In this document: positions 42,360-51,164 of the stretch, one piece after another
How positions within the stretch are numbered: position 1 is the first letter of the stretch
How the letters are laid out: every line of letters starts with the position of its first letter
Origin: Roseobacter ponti
GTDB lineage: Bacteria > Pseudomonadota > Alphaproteobacteria > Rhodobacterales > Rhodobacteraceae
DNA: 64,000 nt
Assembly: GCF_012932215.1 (NCBI RefSeq)
Contig: NZ_CP048788.1
Coordinates: 3,038,001-3,102,000 of the forward strand
Direction: 5' to 3'
Translations under genes and position numbers: made by a program
The notes under the pieces: model-generated
Told to the model about the DNA's origin: nothing
The model's input: only the letters and a program-made list of their open reading frames with translations
The model's database searches: none

Positions 42360-43032
42360 TCAGACCTGACTGGCCAAAACCGCACTGATGGAACTAACGG
42401 AACCATCCAGCCCGTCTGTGTAATCAAAGCAGGTAAAAACTGGTCCTAAACGGAGATACTTCTGGCAGTATATCTCCGCGCGGATCTGCTCAAGCTCTTC
42501 AGGACCGAGCCTGTCAGGATCCGGTGGTTCGCCCTTGCACCGCTCGAAATTGACGCCTGGTTTGTAGTCAATGAATTCATTCTGAAGCGCGATTGCAGGA
42601 AAATTCAGCACCTCCCAGTCCCCGTCTGTTTGAGGCGACCGATGAGATCGTCTCCACGCAGATGCTGTCCGATGAGAATAATTGCGCCTGTTTTCGGATC
42701 GTTCAGCCGCCTGGCTATGGTTTCCTGACAGATCTGAAACCTGCTGTCACGGGCGGCCTGAGAGTGGGTGTCCTGCGCCGTCATCACGTCATCCGGAATG
42801 ACAATCTCTCCCCCTTTTCCGGTGATCGTGCCGCCCGGGATGTAGCCAGCCGGAACCCGTGTTGTGTCGTATGAAACTCCGACCCGGCATTCTTATTGGG
42901 ATCAAACTGCATTGTCGGGAAACAGGATCGGTAGAACGGCTCCTGCATAAGCTGACGGCACTTATTGCTGAATGGCGAGGCCAGATCCTTACTGCAGCTG
43001 ACACACACACCACCCTTATCGCCTGAGATCAC
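42360..43032 (-). pseudogene. Phage terminase large subunit remnant with two frameshifts
   Basis: Read leftward, three frames join into one terminase-like sequence. From 43032: KDLASPFSNKCRQLMQEPFY, then FDPNKNAGSEFHTTQHGFRL. After a shift near 42835: GGTITGKGGEIVIPDDVMTA, QDTHSQAARD, RRLNDPKTGAIILIGQHLRG and DDLIGRLKQTG. After a second shift near 42622: DWEVLNFPAIALQNEFIDYK, then PDRLGPEELEQIRAEIYCQK. These match the order of motifs in TerL (nuclease/ATPase region with an IVIPDD stretch at the Walker B/DD position). The N-terminal Walker A part is missing. It is a decayed prophage relic. Confidence 0.8.
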
Positions 43033-43180
43033 AACGCAGTAGCGACCTTAGCATCAGGAACATCAAGCCGAAGTGTAAGGCGCAGAACCTGTAGAGCCCG
43101 GATACAGTTTCAGGATTTTCCCAGCCGCTTGGATGCCTCAGGAACTGCGGTTAGTCTTTCTCAGGTACATGGGAGAAGTG

Positions 43181-45058
43181 ATGCCCGAGTCGGTGGAAAA
43201 ACGCCTGACCGCAATCCTGATGATGGATATCGTCGGGTACAGCCGCCAGATGGCGGCAAACGAGGCCAGAACCCTGGCCCACATTACCGCCGCGCGGGTC
43301 GATGTCTTTGAGGGTGCCATCACAGGCCATGGCGGACGTGTGGTCAAGCTCATGGGCGATGGAGCGTTGGTTGAGTTCCCGAGCGTCTCAGGGGCAGTGC
43401 TGGCGGCACGCGCGATCCAGCGCGGGCTTGCCGGGTTCAATGCCGCGCGCCCGGGAGATGAACCGCTGCAGGTGCGCATTGGTGTGAACCTGGGCGAAGT
43501 GATTGTGCAGGATGGCGACCTTTACGGCGACGGCGTGAACGTGGCGGCGCGACTGGAAGCGCTGGCAGAGCCAGGCACAATCCTTATTGCCGGGGCAGCA
43601 CGGGCACAGTTGCGTGACCTTGAAGGCGTTGGTTTTGAAGACCTCGGACCGCAGCGCGTCAAGAATATCCCCGAGCCTGTGCATGTCTTCAGGGTTGCCG
43701 ATGGCGGTGGTGCTGTGCCCCGCCCCCGCTCGGCATCGTCGTGGCGGTGGCGGGTGCCTGCCGTGCTTGTGGCAGTGGTCGTGCTGCTCGGCTCGGCGTG
43801 GTGGTTCGTACCGCAGGTACGAGATTTGCTCGCGCCTGCCGCGTCGCCTGTGCCGTCGCTCGCCTCCGAAAGCCGACCTTCTCTTGCCGTCATGCCCTTC
43901 GAGAACCTCTCGGGCGACCCCGCGCAAAGCTATTTCAGCGACGGCATGGCCGACAGCCTGATCTCGGACCTGAGCCAGGTGAGCGGTCTTCTGGTGATCG
44001 CACGCAATACGTCGTTCTCGTTTCGCGACCGCGGCGAGTCGATGGACGCGCGCTCGGTCGGGGCGGAACTTGGGGTGCGCTACGTCGTGGCAGGGTCCGT
44101 CCAGCGGTCAGGTAAGAACGTACGGATCAGCGCCAACCTCACCGACGCCAACACCGGCATCCAGCTTTGGGGTGCGCGACTGGACCGCGAGTTTGAGGAC
44201 CTCTTCGCGCTGCAGGACGATGTGACCGCCCAGATCATCGACGCACTCCACGTCGAGTTGTCGCAGAAAGAACGGCGCCGGTTGTCGAAACGCTATACGG
44301 ACAGTCTCGAAGCCTATGATCTTTACCTGCGCGCCTACGAGGAGATCTGGCGTTTCAACGAAGACGCGCGCAGAAATGCGCAGTCCTTTCTGCTGCGCGC
44401 CCTGCGCATCGATCCGGATTTCGCACTGGCAAAGGCTTTGCTCGCCACCACATACACGAACCGTGCAGGTGTCGCGCTTCTGGATAACGAGCAGGTGCTG
44501 GAGCAGGGCTACCGGATCGCTCTTGAGGCAGTTGAGATCGACCCGGACCTTCCGCAGGTTCATACCTCGCTGGGCCTCGTGCACATGTTTCGAAGGGAAT
44601 ACGACGACGCGGAAGTGGCATTCAAACGCGCCATCCGGATCGACCCGAATTACGCCGACGGTTACGGACTTCTGGGATGGAACAGCCACTATGCGGGAGA
44701 CCCGCAGGCCGGCTGGGAAGCCTTCGAGTATGCCTTACGGCTAAACCCTCGCGCACCATTCCCGTATCTGAACGCCATGTCTGAAATCCAGTTCAGCCAG
44801 CAAAACTATGAGAAAAGTCTGGAACTGGGCCTTCAGGCGCTCGAACGAAACCCCGAAGCACTGCGACAACGCCTGTTTCTTGCCGCGACGTACATGGGAC
44901 TGGAACGCGTTGAGGATGCACGCTGGGAAGTCGAGGAAGCGCTGCTGTTGCAGCCCGAATTGCGACTGCGCAACATCCGCTTCATCGCGCCCTATCGCAA
45001 GACGGAATCGCTGGACCATCTGACTGATCTTCTGCGCCGCGCCGGGTTGCCCGAGTAG
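43181..45058 (+). CDS. Class III adenylate/guanylate cyclase with TolB-like and TPR domains
   Basis: A 625-residue signalling protein. Seen: a cyclase catalytic domain (about residues 5-170) with LTAILMMDIVGYSRQMAANE (first metal Asp), VVKLMGDGALVEFPS (second Asp), RIGVNLGEVIVQDGDLYGDG and the Asn/Arg pair in GVNVAARLEALAEPGTI. A transmembrane helix follows (about 192-212), then a TolB-N/FlgO-like domain (SLAVMPFENLSGDPAQSYFS to SANLTDANTGIQLWGARLDR), then TPR repeats (about 370-600). The start is the ATG at 43181 with GGGAGAAG upstream, in preference to 43133. It stands alone in an accessory region. Such proteins are common and varied in alphaproteobacteria; the input signal is unknown. Confidence 0.9.
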   Translation: MPESVEKRLTAILMMDIVGYSRQMAANEARTLAHITAARVDVFEGAITGHGGRVVKLMGDGALVEFPSVSGAVLAARAIQRGLAGFNAARPGDEPLQVRIGVNLGEVIVQDGDLYGDGVNVAARLEALAEPGTILIAGAARAQLRDLEGVGFEDLGPQRVKNIPEPVHVFRVADGGGAVPRPRSASSWRWRVPAVLVAVVVLLGSAWWFVPQVRDLLAPAASPVPSLASESRPSLAVMPFENLSGDPAQSYFSDGMADSLISDLSQVSGLLVIARNTSFSFRDRGESMDARSVGAELGVRYVVAGSVQRSGKNVRISANLTDANTGIQLWGARLDREFEDLFALQDDVTAQIIDALHVELSQKERRRLSKRYTDSLEAYDLYLRAYEEIWRFNEDARRNAQSFLLRALRIDPDFALAKALLATTYTNRAGVALLDNEQVLEQGYRIALEAVEIDPDLPQVHTSLGLVHMFRREYDDAEVAFKRAIRIDPNYADGYGLLGWNSHYAGDPQAGWEAFEYALRLNPRAPFPYLNAMSEIQFSQQNYEKSLELGLQALERNPEALRQRLFLAATYMGLERVEDARWEVEEALLLQPELRLRNIRFIAPYRKTESLDHLTDLLRRAGLPE

Positions 45059-45530
45059 GCGTTAAGCGGGCGTCCGCGTGTGATGAGACATAACGCATCT
45101 CCCGATAACTCAGAAGAGACCAGCCCCGCAGGTGGCCAGGTCAGGCGATGTCTTACCGCTCAGGGCAAGGAGCGGTTTTGTCACGGTAATCAGGCAGGGT
45201 GTAAGACCGGCACCGATCCGAATTCAGGCTGCAACGATTTGATGCCATTCTGCGGTGGTGTCAGACCAGTTCGAACTCGCCTCTGAAAGGACAATATGGC
45301 TGTCCTTATCATCATGGCACAGACGCCAGCGCCTGAGATTTGGCAGGACCAGTTTCCTGACCTCAACAAACCAGGCCTTCAGAGGATCCCTGCCACCGGA
45401 GAACGGCAGAGCCGGACGCCGTGCAGATGTGTGTCATAAGGACAGATCCGCACGGCGTAACGGGGTGCTGTACGCTGGCGAAAAACGCGGGCCAGCTTTG
45501 GCAATATTGTGTCGCACGACGACCCGAAGG
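45059..45530. other. Weakly coding stretch, possibly gene remnant
   Basis: No firm gene. On the minus strand, about 45224-45436, an open frame without a start reads DPLKAWFVEVRKLVLPNLRR, then WRLCHDDKDSHIVLSEASSN and WHQIVAA before a stop. It looks like the tail of a former gene but I cannot identify it. Nothing else stands out. Confidence 0.35.
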
Positions 45531-45749
45531 TCATTTCATGTCTGCCGCTTCTGCGGCGATCCGCGGAATGTCGAACCGGTTCAGCCCGATGTCGGCAAGG
45601 TCACGCGAGGTCATCGCTGACAACTCGTTGAAAGTTTTGTTGTACGCGGCATTTCTGCGTCTGTTTTCCGCAAAGCGGGCTCTTACGCCCGCAAGAGCCG
45701 CGAAAGTGCCGTGCAGAAAATGCGGTCTGGTGTGTGTGATAGCTGTCAT
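45531..45749 (-). CDS. DUF1127 small protein
   Basis: A 72-residue basic protein with the C-terminal DUF1127 motif: KTFNELSAMTSRDLADIGLN, then RFDIPRIAAEAA. Members in alphaproteobacteria have been linked to RNA turnover, phosphate and stress responses; the short forms consist of little more than this helix-turn-helix-like motif. The ATG at 45747-45749 is preceded by AAAGAGAAATG. It lies 122 bp downstream of another tiny gene in the same direction. Confidence 0.85.
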   Translation of the reverse strand: MTAITHTRPHFLHGTFAALAGVRARFAENRRRNAAYNKTFNELSAMTSRDLADIGLNRFDIPRIAAEAADMK

Positions 45750-45871
45750 GTCATTTCTCTTTCGTTTCAGAGTGCGGCCGGCTGCCGCACTGTTCGGTTC
45801 AGATCAGAGGCCCCGGTGCCCGGACGCGGTTTGTCCCGGCACGGTGCCATCTGATTTCATAGTGTCTGGTG

Positions 45872-46042
45872 TCACGCTCTTGCGCCGGTCGGATTTTGAC
45901 CGCGCGCGACTGCTCCGCTGATCCTTGCGATCAGCGCGTTGATCGATTGTGCGATATACTCGCTGCGCATCTGGTGCGCACGTGCAATGGCCCGGTCGAT
46001 CTCAGCCTGAGTTGGCGAGGTGAAGGCAATTTGCGGTTTCAT
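45872..46042 (-). CDS. 56-residue conserved small protein (RSP_7527-like)
   Basis: A 56-residue protein beginning MKPQIAFTSPTQAEIDRAIA, then ARAHQMRSEYIAQSINALIA and RISGAVARG. The pattern (short strand, acidic helix, basic C-terminal tail) resembles the small RSP_7527-type proteins of Rhodobacteraceae, of unknown function; the family name is from memory. The start is the ATG at 46040-46042, with GGAGAC in the upstream mRNA; the frame remains open upstream to 46141 without family-like sequence. Confidence 0.6.
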   Translation of the reverse strand: MKPQIAFTSPTQAEIDRAIARAHQMRSEYIAQSINALIARISGAVARGQNPTGARA

Positions 46043-46629
46043 TTTAGTCTCCGTTAAGTGACGCGGCATCATCGCCGCACTGCACCACTTGTGAGCACGG
46101 GCGCCAAAGCGCAAACCATAGACGGTATGTGCTGGTCGCATACCTTCGCCGGCAGGCGCATCGCGCTCTTACTGCGCGTCTCTCTGCAAGTGTATGAGAC
46201 CGCCGGAATACCTTTAGTTCATTGATAAGGTTATGCTTTCCCAAACGCATCGCCCGTGCCGCTCCGAAAGAGGTGGTCGCAAACGGACGCCTGGCGGCAG
46301 AAAGGGACCCGGTTGCCCACATGCCTCACGAAAATGTTCACAGCAGTTGCAGAGCGGTTCCCGTCGGTTCTGCACGCGACGATGCGTAAAACCGGAGGGG
46401 ATTACCGGGTTTTAGCCTCTTCCCACGGACCTGTTTCGCAACCTGTGGAACGCCCAGCCCGGGAAGGCGCGGAGCCGCGTCGGGAGCATTCATTTTGCTC
46501 AACTGCTCATACAGGGGCTACTTATCGCGCTCTGCACCGGTATTGTTCAGGGCGCGCAGAACGACCCGGAAAGGCGGATCGGCTTTTCCTCCGCATCAAT
46601 GTGGCAAACGGCCAAAGACAGCAATAATG
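46043..46629. other. 587-bp stretch without a convincing gene
   Basis: Upstream region of the 56-residue gene and downstream region of the endonuclease/exonuclease/phosphatase gene. Open frames here are short, overlap on both strands and give no recognisable protein. The A+T-rich segment at about 46208-46240 probably holds the leftward promoter. I see no repeat or RNA signature. Confidence 0.5.
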
Positions 46630-47619
46630 TCATCCGCTTTTTCGCCGTCCGGCGTTCTGACTGACCGCAATCACAGCAAGCATCGGGAAGTGGTCAGATC
46701 CTATCCGGGGACCGCGCCGGAAGGAGACAAGATCAATCCCTTCGGTGAGGTAGAACTGATCAATCGGAAAGCGCAGAATTCTGTGATTTGCATCAAAGCT
46801 GGGGAGGATGCCCTGACCGATGCGCGGGTCAAGATACTGCCCGTGATGTTTGAACCGCATTGCAGACCAGGACCAGGCGACATCGTTAAAATCGCCCATA
46901 ATTGCCACCGGCAGATCGGAATGCCGCGTCAGTGTGGCCGCGCGTTTTATCTGCTCGTCGCGCTCCTGCGTTGTGTTTCCGGGCACCGGTGGACGCGGAT
47001 GCAGCCCGATGAAATGAAACCATCCTCCGCCAGGCGCCTGCAGATCAGCCAGCAGGGTCGGCGTGTTGTCATCCGACAGAAAGATCGTTTCAGCAGCGCC
47101 GGTTTTGAGACGCGTTGCGAATATCATACCGTAGTGGTTGTCCCTCACGTGGCGTACAACTGTCGGGTAGCGCGACAGCGTTGCACTGAGCGCTGTGTTC
47201 CATACCTCATTGGTTTCCATCAGCAACAGGACGTCAGGATCGCTGTGCGAAATGAGATCAGTCAGAGCCGCATGGTTGTCGTTCTCCATCAGCACGTTCG
47301 AGGCGAGCATTGTCAGCGTATCCCGCCCGTCTGCGTTACATACCGCGACGTCGGCCTGCGCGAGGGGCGTGAAAGGAAAGACTTTCCGGCCCTGATAGAG
47401 CGCCGTCAGAACCATGAGTGACATGAAGGCAAACCGCTGGTTTTCCGGTAAGGCCATACCAGCAAAGATCATAGCCACCGAGGCGAGGAGTATATGCAGG
47501 CGTGGAAACTCCCACATTCTGACCCACCAGCGCGAAGACGGGACGAGCGACAGAACTGTGACACAGACGATCGCCACGCCGACAAGCCACAGAGCAGTTA
47601 TTAAAAATGTCATATCCAC
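46630..47619 (-). CDS. Membrane-anchored endonuclease/exonuclease/phosphatase (EEP) family protein
   Basis: A 329-residue protein. Seen: three N-terminal hydrophobic helices (about residues 3-26, 40-57, 63-77), then an EEP catalytic domain: LTMLASNVLMENDN (Asn), DPDVLLLMETNEVWNTAL (metal Glu), FHFIGLHPRPPVP (His), VAIMGDFNDVAWS (Asp/Asn) and the final GSDHFPMLAVIAV (Asp-His pair). The catalytic set is complete. With N-terminal helices the active domain probably faces the periplasm. The substrate (phospholipid, nucleic acid or other phosphodiester) is not clear. Confidence 0.9.
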   Translation of the reverse strand: MDMTFLITALWLVGVAIVCVTVLSLVPSSRWWVRMWEFPRLHILLASVAMIFAGMALPENQRFAFMSLMVLTALYQGRKVFPFTPLAQADVAVCNADGRDTLTMLASNVLMENDNHAALTDLISHSDPDVLLLMETNEVWNTALSATLSRYPTVVRHVRDNHYGMIFATRLKTGAAETIFLSDDNTPTLLADLQAPGGGWFHFIGLHPRPPVPGNTTQERDEQIKRAATLTRHSDLPVAIMGDFNDVAWSWSAMRFKHHGQYLDPRIGQGILPSFDANHRILRFPIDQFYLTEGIDLVSFRRGPRIGSDHFPMLAVIAVSQNAGRRKSG

Positions 47620-48141
47620 AAAGCCTATGCGCGCTGAGATAACCCTGCAACCGGGGAACAGTGCTGCTGAGATATTTCGGGATAGCTCAGCGAACTGAGG
47701 CGGCAGCCGGTATGGTTAAGGCGCCCGTACGGGTATATTTTCCGACCGGATTACCGCCGGTTTTCTGACCCATAAAGCCCGGGCCATGCGAAGCCCGTGC
47801 AGACAGCGCTCCGCATTCTGACAGCTTTTGCAGGGCCACCGGACCTGTCTTTCCGGTGCAGTGTTTCTCCCGCATCCGGCTGCGGCCTGACCGGTCAGGA
47901 CCGGGCAACCCCGCCGCCGGCACTTAAGCCCTGCATACCCCGCCCGACCCCGGCATATCCCTGCGACCGGTACCGGTGCCGGAAAGTGGCGGCACCGCCT
48001 TGCTATCGCATCTCCCGCCGGTAGTGTGGCCAAAGGCGCATCTGAGCGATCAACAGAATAGTGTCGTGGCGCCGGCGAGAAAACTACGAAAATCAGCTCT
48101 GCTGACCTGAACCGGCGGCGAAGCCGGATCAGAGGAATGTG
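47620..48141. other. 522-bp intergenic region upstream of the fusion gene
   Basis: No gene seen. It contains a perfect 10-bp palindrome CCCGTACGGG at 47724-47733 and, in the leader of the next gene, a small hairpin CCGGC(48112-48116)/GCCGG(48123-48127). The latter lies just ahead of the ribosome-binding site AGAGGAA (48131-48137) and could affect translation. Confidence 0.45.
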
Positions 48142-51100
48142 ATGCTGACAGATTACTGGGCGGGCGCCCTTCACCACAGGTGGCAGATCACAGCACAGCT
48201 TGTCCGGCTGGACGGTGAATTTGATCTGAATTTCCTCGTGAACGGCGAAGATGGCAAAGACTACATACTGAAAGTGATGCGGCCGGGCTGCGAGACCCGG
48301 CTGGTCGACATGCAGGTCCGGGCGCTGGAGCACCTGAAACAGAAAGCTCCCGCCCTGCCCGTGCCGCGTGTGGTGCGGAGCGCGGCCGGCGATCCCTGGG
48401 TTACGATCAAGGGGGAAGACGGCGCACCAAGACTTGTCTGGGTTCTCGAAAAACTCCCGGGGCGCTGCTATGCGAGGGTTGCGCCTGAAAGCCCCGGGCT
48501 CATTGACGAGGCTGGCGGGGTTCTGGCAGGGTGCGCTGCGGCACTGGCGGATTTTGAGCACCCGGGCCTGAACCGCAGCTTCAAATGGAACCTGCCGGAA
48601 GCAGACCGGATCGCAGACGACCTGAACTGCGTTGAAGATCCGGCGCGCCGGGAGCTGATTGCAGGGATAGTCGCGGAGTTCAGAGAACTGAAGCCTGCGC
48701 TCAGGGCGCTGCCGCAGCAGGCTGTTCACAATGACGCCAATGATTACAATATCCTCGTGGACGGGGCGATGGGCGGCCCGTTGCGCATTTCGGGCCTCAT
48801 TGATCTCGGGGACATGTGCCGCGCACCGCGCATCTGTGACCTCGCGATTGCCGCGGCCTATATGGTGCTGGAGAACGACCATGCGGAGCGTGCTCTGGCC
48901 CGCCTCGTGGCCGGATATCACGCGGTCTCGCCCCTGACAGCGGATGAGGTGGACATGCTCTGGCCACTGCTGCGCGCGCGTCTTGCGGTCAGCGTTGTGA
49001 ATTCGACGATCATGGCAAAAGCCACACCGGATGATCCTTACATCACCATTTCACAGGCCCCGGCATGGCGGTTTCTGGAAAGTGTTGCGATTAATCCGGC
49101 TCTGCTCAGGGCGCGGCTGCGCGCGGCCTGCGGCCTGCCGGTCGCAGAGGGTGCGGACCGTGTGCTGGCGTGGCTCAATGAGGCGCGCGGCAGCTTCGCA
49201 CCGATCATCAAAGAAGATCTGGCAAAAGCTCCGATGGGAAACCTCTCCGCCGACCGGTCGGCCCGGCCGCAGAACCCGTTTGAGATGACTGCTGCTGAAG
49301 CCGCAGAGCTGGGCGAGGAGGACGTGGCGGGTGAAGATCTCTGGCTGGGCTGTTACCGCGAGCCGCGGCTCATCTACACCGATCAGGCGTTTCGCACAGG
49401 CAGGTACAAGGCCGGCGACAGGCGTTCGGTGCATATGGCGGTGGATGTTTTCGCACCTGCGGACACGCCGGTCCACGCCCCGCTGAAAGGCGAAGTTGTG
49501 ATTGCGGAAAACCGCGAGGGCGCGCTTGATTATGGCGGGATGATTATCCTGCGGCACGAAACGCCGCAGGGAGACGCGTTCTTTACGCTTTACGGCCACC
49601 TTGATCCCGGTTTTTTGCCATCGCTGAAGTCCGGTTCAGTCGTTGAGCAGGGAGAGGCATTCTGCACTCTCGGCGCGCAGGCGGTAAACGGTGGCTGGGC
49701 ACCGCATCTGCACTTTCAGCTGCTGATGACGGCTGATGGCATGGCCCCCCTGTGGCCGGGGGTCGCAGACCCCGATGATCTGCAGATGTGGGAGCAGCTC
49801 TGTCCGAACCCGGCCTGCCTGCTGAACCTGCCGGACGAAAAAGTGACGCATGCTCCCCCCGACCATGCAGGTGTCAGAGACCGCCGTCGCGCGCATTTCG
49901 GTGGCAATCTTTCCCTCACCTACCGAGAGCCGCTGATGCTGATGCGCGGCTGGCGGCATCACCTTTTCGATGAATGGGGGCGGGTTTATCTCGACGCATA
50001 CAATAACGTGCCGCATGTGGGCCACGCCCATCCGCGCATTCAGGCCGCGGCCGCCGATCAGCTCAGAAAAGTGAACACCAACACACGCTATCTGCACCCC
50101 CTGCAGACCGCCTTCGCCGAAAAGATCCTGTCGAAACTGCCCGACAGTCTGCAGGTCTGTTACTTCGTCAATTCCGGATCGGAGGCGAATGAACTGGCGC
50201 TGCGTCTTTCACGGGCCCATACCGGCGCGAAAGGCATGATCACGCCGGACCACGGCTATCATGGCAACACCACCGGGGCCGTGGATATCTCGGCCTATAA
50301 GTTCGCAAAGCCCGGAGGGACCGGCAAGCCGGACTGGGTGGAACTGGTGGAGGTCGCCGATGATTATCGCGGCTCCTTCCGACGCGACGATCCGGACCGC
50401 GCAGCGCATTTTGCAGATCTCGTGGATCCCGCGATTGAGGCCTTGCAGGCCCGGGGATTTCCTCTGGCCGGTTTCATTGCGGAAACTTTTCCGTCCGTCG
50501 GAGGACAGATCATCCCGCCGGAAGGGTATCTTGCAGCGGTCTATGCAAAGATCCGGGCCGCCGGTGGTGTCTGCATTGCCGATGAGGTGCAGACAGGTCT
50601 GGGCCGGCTCGGGGCGTTTTATTTCGGGTTTGAGCACCAGGGCGCGGTGCCCGATATGGTGGTGCTCGGCAAGCCCATCGGCAACGGCCATCCCATCGGG
50701 GTTGTCATCACCACCCGCGAAATCGCGCAGAGCTTTGATAACGGGATCGAATTCTTCTCGACGTTCGGCGGTTCCACCCTGTCCTGCCGGATCGGGAAAG
50801 AGGTGCTCGATATCGTCGATGACGAAGGCCTGCAGGAAAACGCCGAAGCGATGGGCACGCGGCTTATCACCGGGTTGGAAGGCCTCGCACGGCGTTACGA
50901 CAGCGTTGGTGATGTGCGTGGCATGGGCCTGTTTCTGGGCGTTGAACTGGTCGACGCGCAGGGCGGCGAAAGCCCTGACATCTGCAGCTATGTGAAGAAC
51001 CGGATGCGGGATCATCGCATCCTGATCGGCAGCGAGGGACCAAAGGACAATATTCTGAAAATCCGGCCGCCTCTGACGATCGAAACTGATGACATCGATA

Positions 51101-51156
51101 TGATCGTCGAAACCCTCGATAAAGTACTGGCCGAGGTTGCGCTCTGGCAGAGCTGA
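48142..51156 (+). CDS. Trifunctional-looking fusion: APH-type kinase + M23 peptidase domain + class III aminotransferase-fold phospholyase
   Basis: A 1004-residue three-part protein. Residues about 20-330: an aminoglycoside-phosphotransferase-like kinase with AVHNDANDYNILVDGAMGGP (catalytic Asp) and ISGLIDLGDMCRAPRICDLA (metal Asp). About 370-560: an M23-like LytM domain with HMAVDVFAPADTPVHAPLKG, FTLYGHLDPG and WAPHLHFQLLM; all metal ligands are present. About 590-1000: a PLP class III transaminase fold with VCYFVNSGSEANELALRLSR, PDHGYHGNTTGAVD and the PLP Lys in VVLGKPIGNGHPIG. Human hydroxylysine kinase and the AGXT2L phospholyases are separate homologues of the two ends. ATG 48142 is preferred to GTG 48139. 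The likely substrate is an amino alcohol that is phosphorylated and then eliminated. Confidence 0.9.
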   Translation: MLTDYWAGALHHRWQITAQLVRLDGEFDLNFLVNGEDGKDYILKVMRPGCETRLVDMQVRALEHLKQKAPALPVPRVVRSAAGDPWVTIKGEDGAPRLVWVLEKLPGRCYARVAPESPGLIDEAGGVLAGCAAALADFEHPGLNRSFKWNLPEADRIADDLNCVEDPARRELIAGIVAEFRELKPALRALPQQAVHNDANDYNILVDGAMGGPLRISGLIDLGDMCRAPRICDLAIAAAYMVLENDHAERALARLVAGYHAVSPLTADEVDMLWPLLRARLAVSVVNSTIMAKATPDDPYITISQAPAWRFLESVAINPALLRARLRAACGLPVAEGADRVLAWLNEARGSFAPIIKEDLAKAPMGNLSADRSARPQNPFEMTAAEAAELGEEDVAGEDLWLGCYREPRLIYTDQAFRTGRYKAGDRRSVHMAVDVFAPADTPVHAPLKGEVVIAENREGALDYGGMIILRHETPQGDAFFTLYGHLDPGFLPSLKSGSVVEQGEAFCTLGAQAVNGGWAPHLHFQLLMTADGMAPLWPGVADPDDLQMWEQLCPNPACLLNLPDEKVTHAPPDHAGVRDRRRAHFGGNLSLTYREPLMLMRGWRHHLFDEWGRVYLDAYNNVPHVGHAHPRIQAAAADQLRKVNTNTRYLHPLQTAFAEKILSKLPDSLQVCYFVNSGSEANELALRLSRAHTGAKGMITPDHGYHGNTTGAVDISAYKFAKPGGTGKPDWVELVEVADDYRGSFRRDDPDRAAHFADLVDPAIEALQARGFPLAGFIAETFPSVGGQIIPPEGYLAAVYAKIRAAGGVCIADEVQTGLGRLGAFYFGFEHQGAVPDMVVLGKPIGNGHPIGVVITTREIAQSFDNGIEFFSTFGGSTLSCRIGKEVLDIVDDEGLQENAEAMGTRLITGLEGLARRYDSVGDVRGMGLFLGVELVDAQGGESPDICSYVKNRMRDHRILIGSEGPKDNILKIRPPLTIETDDIDMIVETLDKVLAEVALWQS

Positions 51157-51164
51157 GCGCCGGT

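Noticed and set aside
47724-47733. Palindrome CCCGTACGGG as an operator
   Set aside because: A 10-bp palindrome in a long G+C-rich gap is expected by chance and lies about 400 bp from the next start.
47716-48921. Long minus-strand open frame over the start of the fusion gene
   Set aside because: It is antisense to the kinase domain, which has clear catalytic motifs; the minus-strand translation has none.
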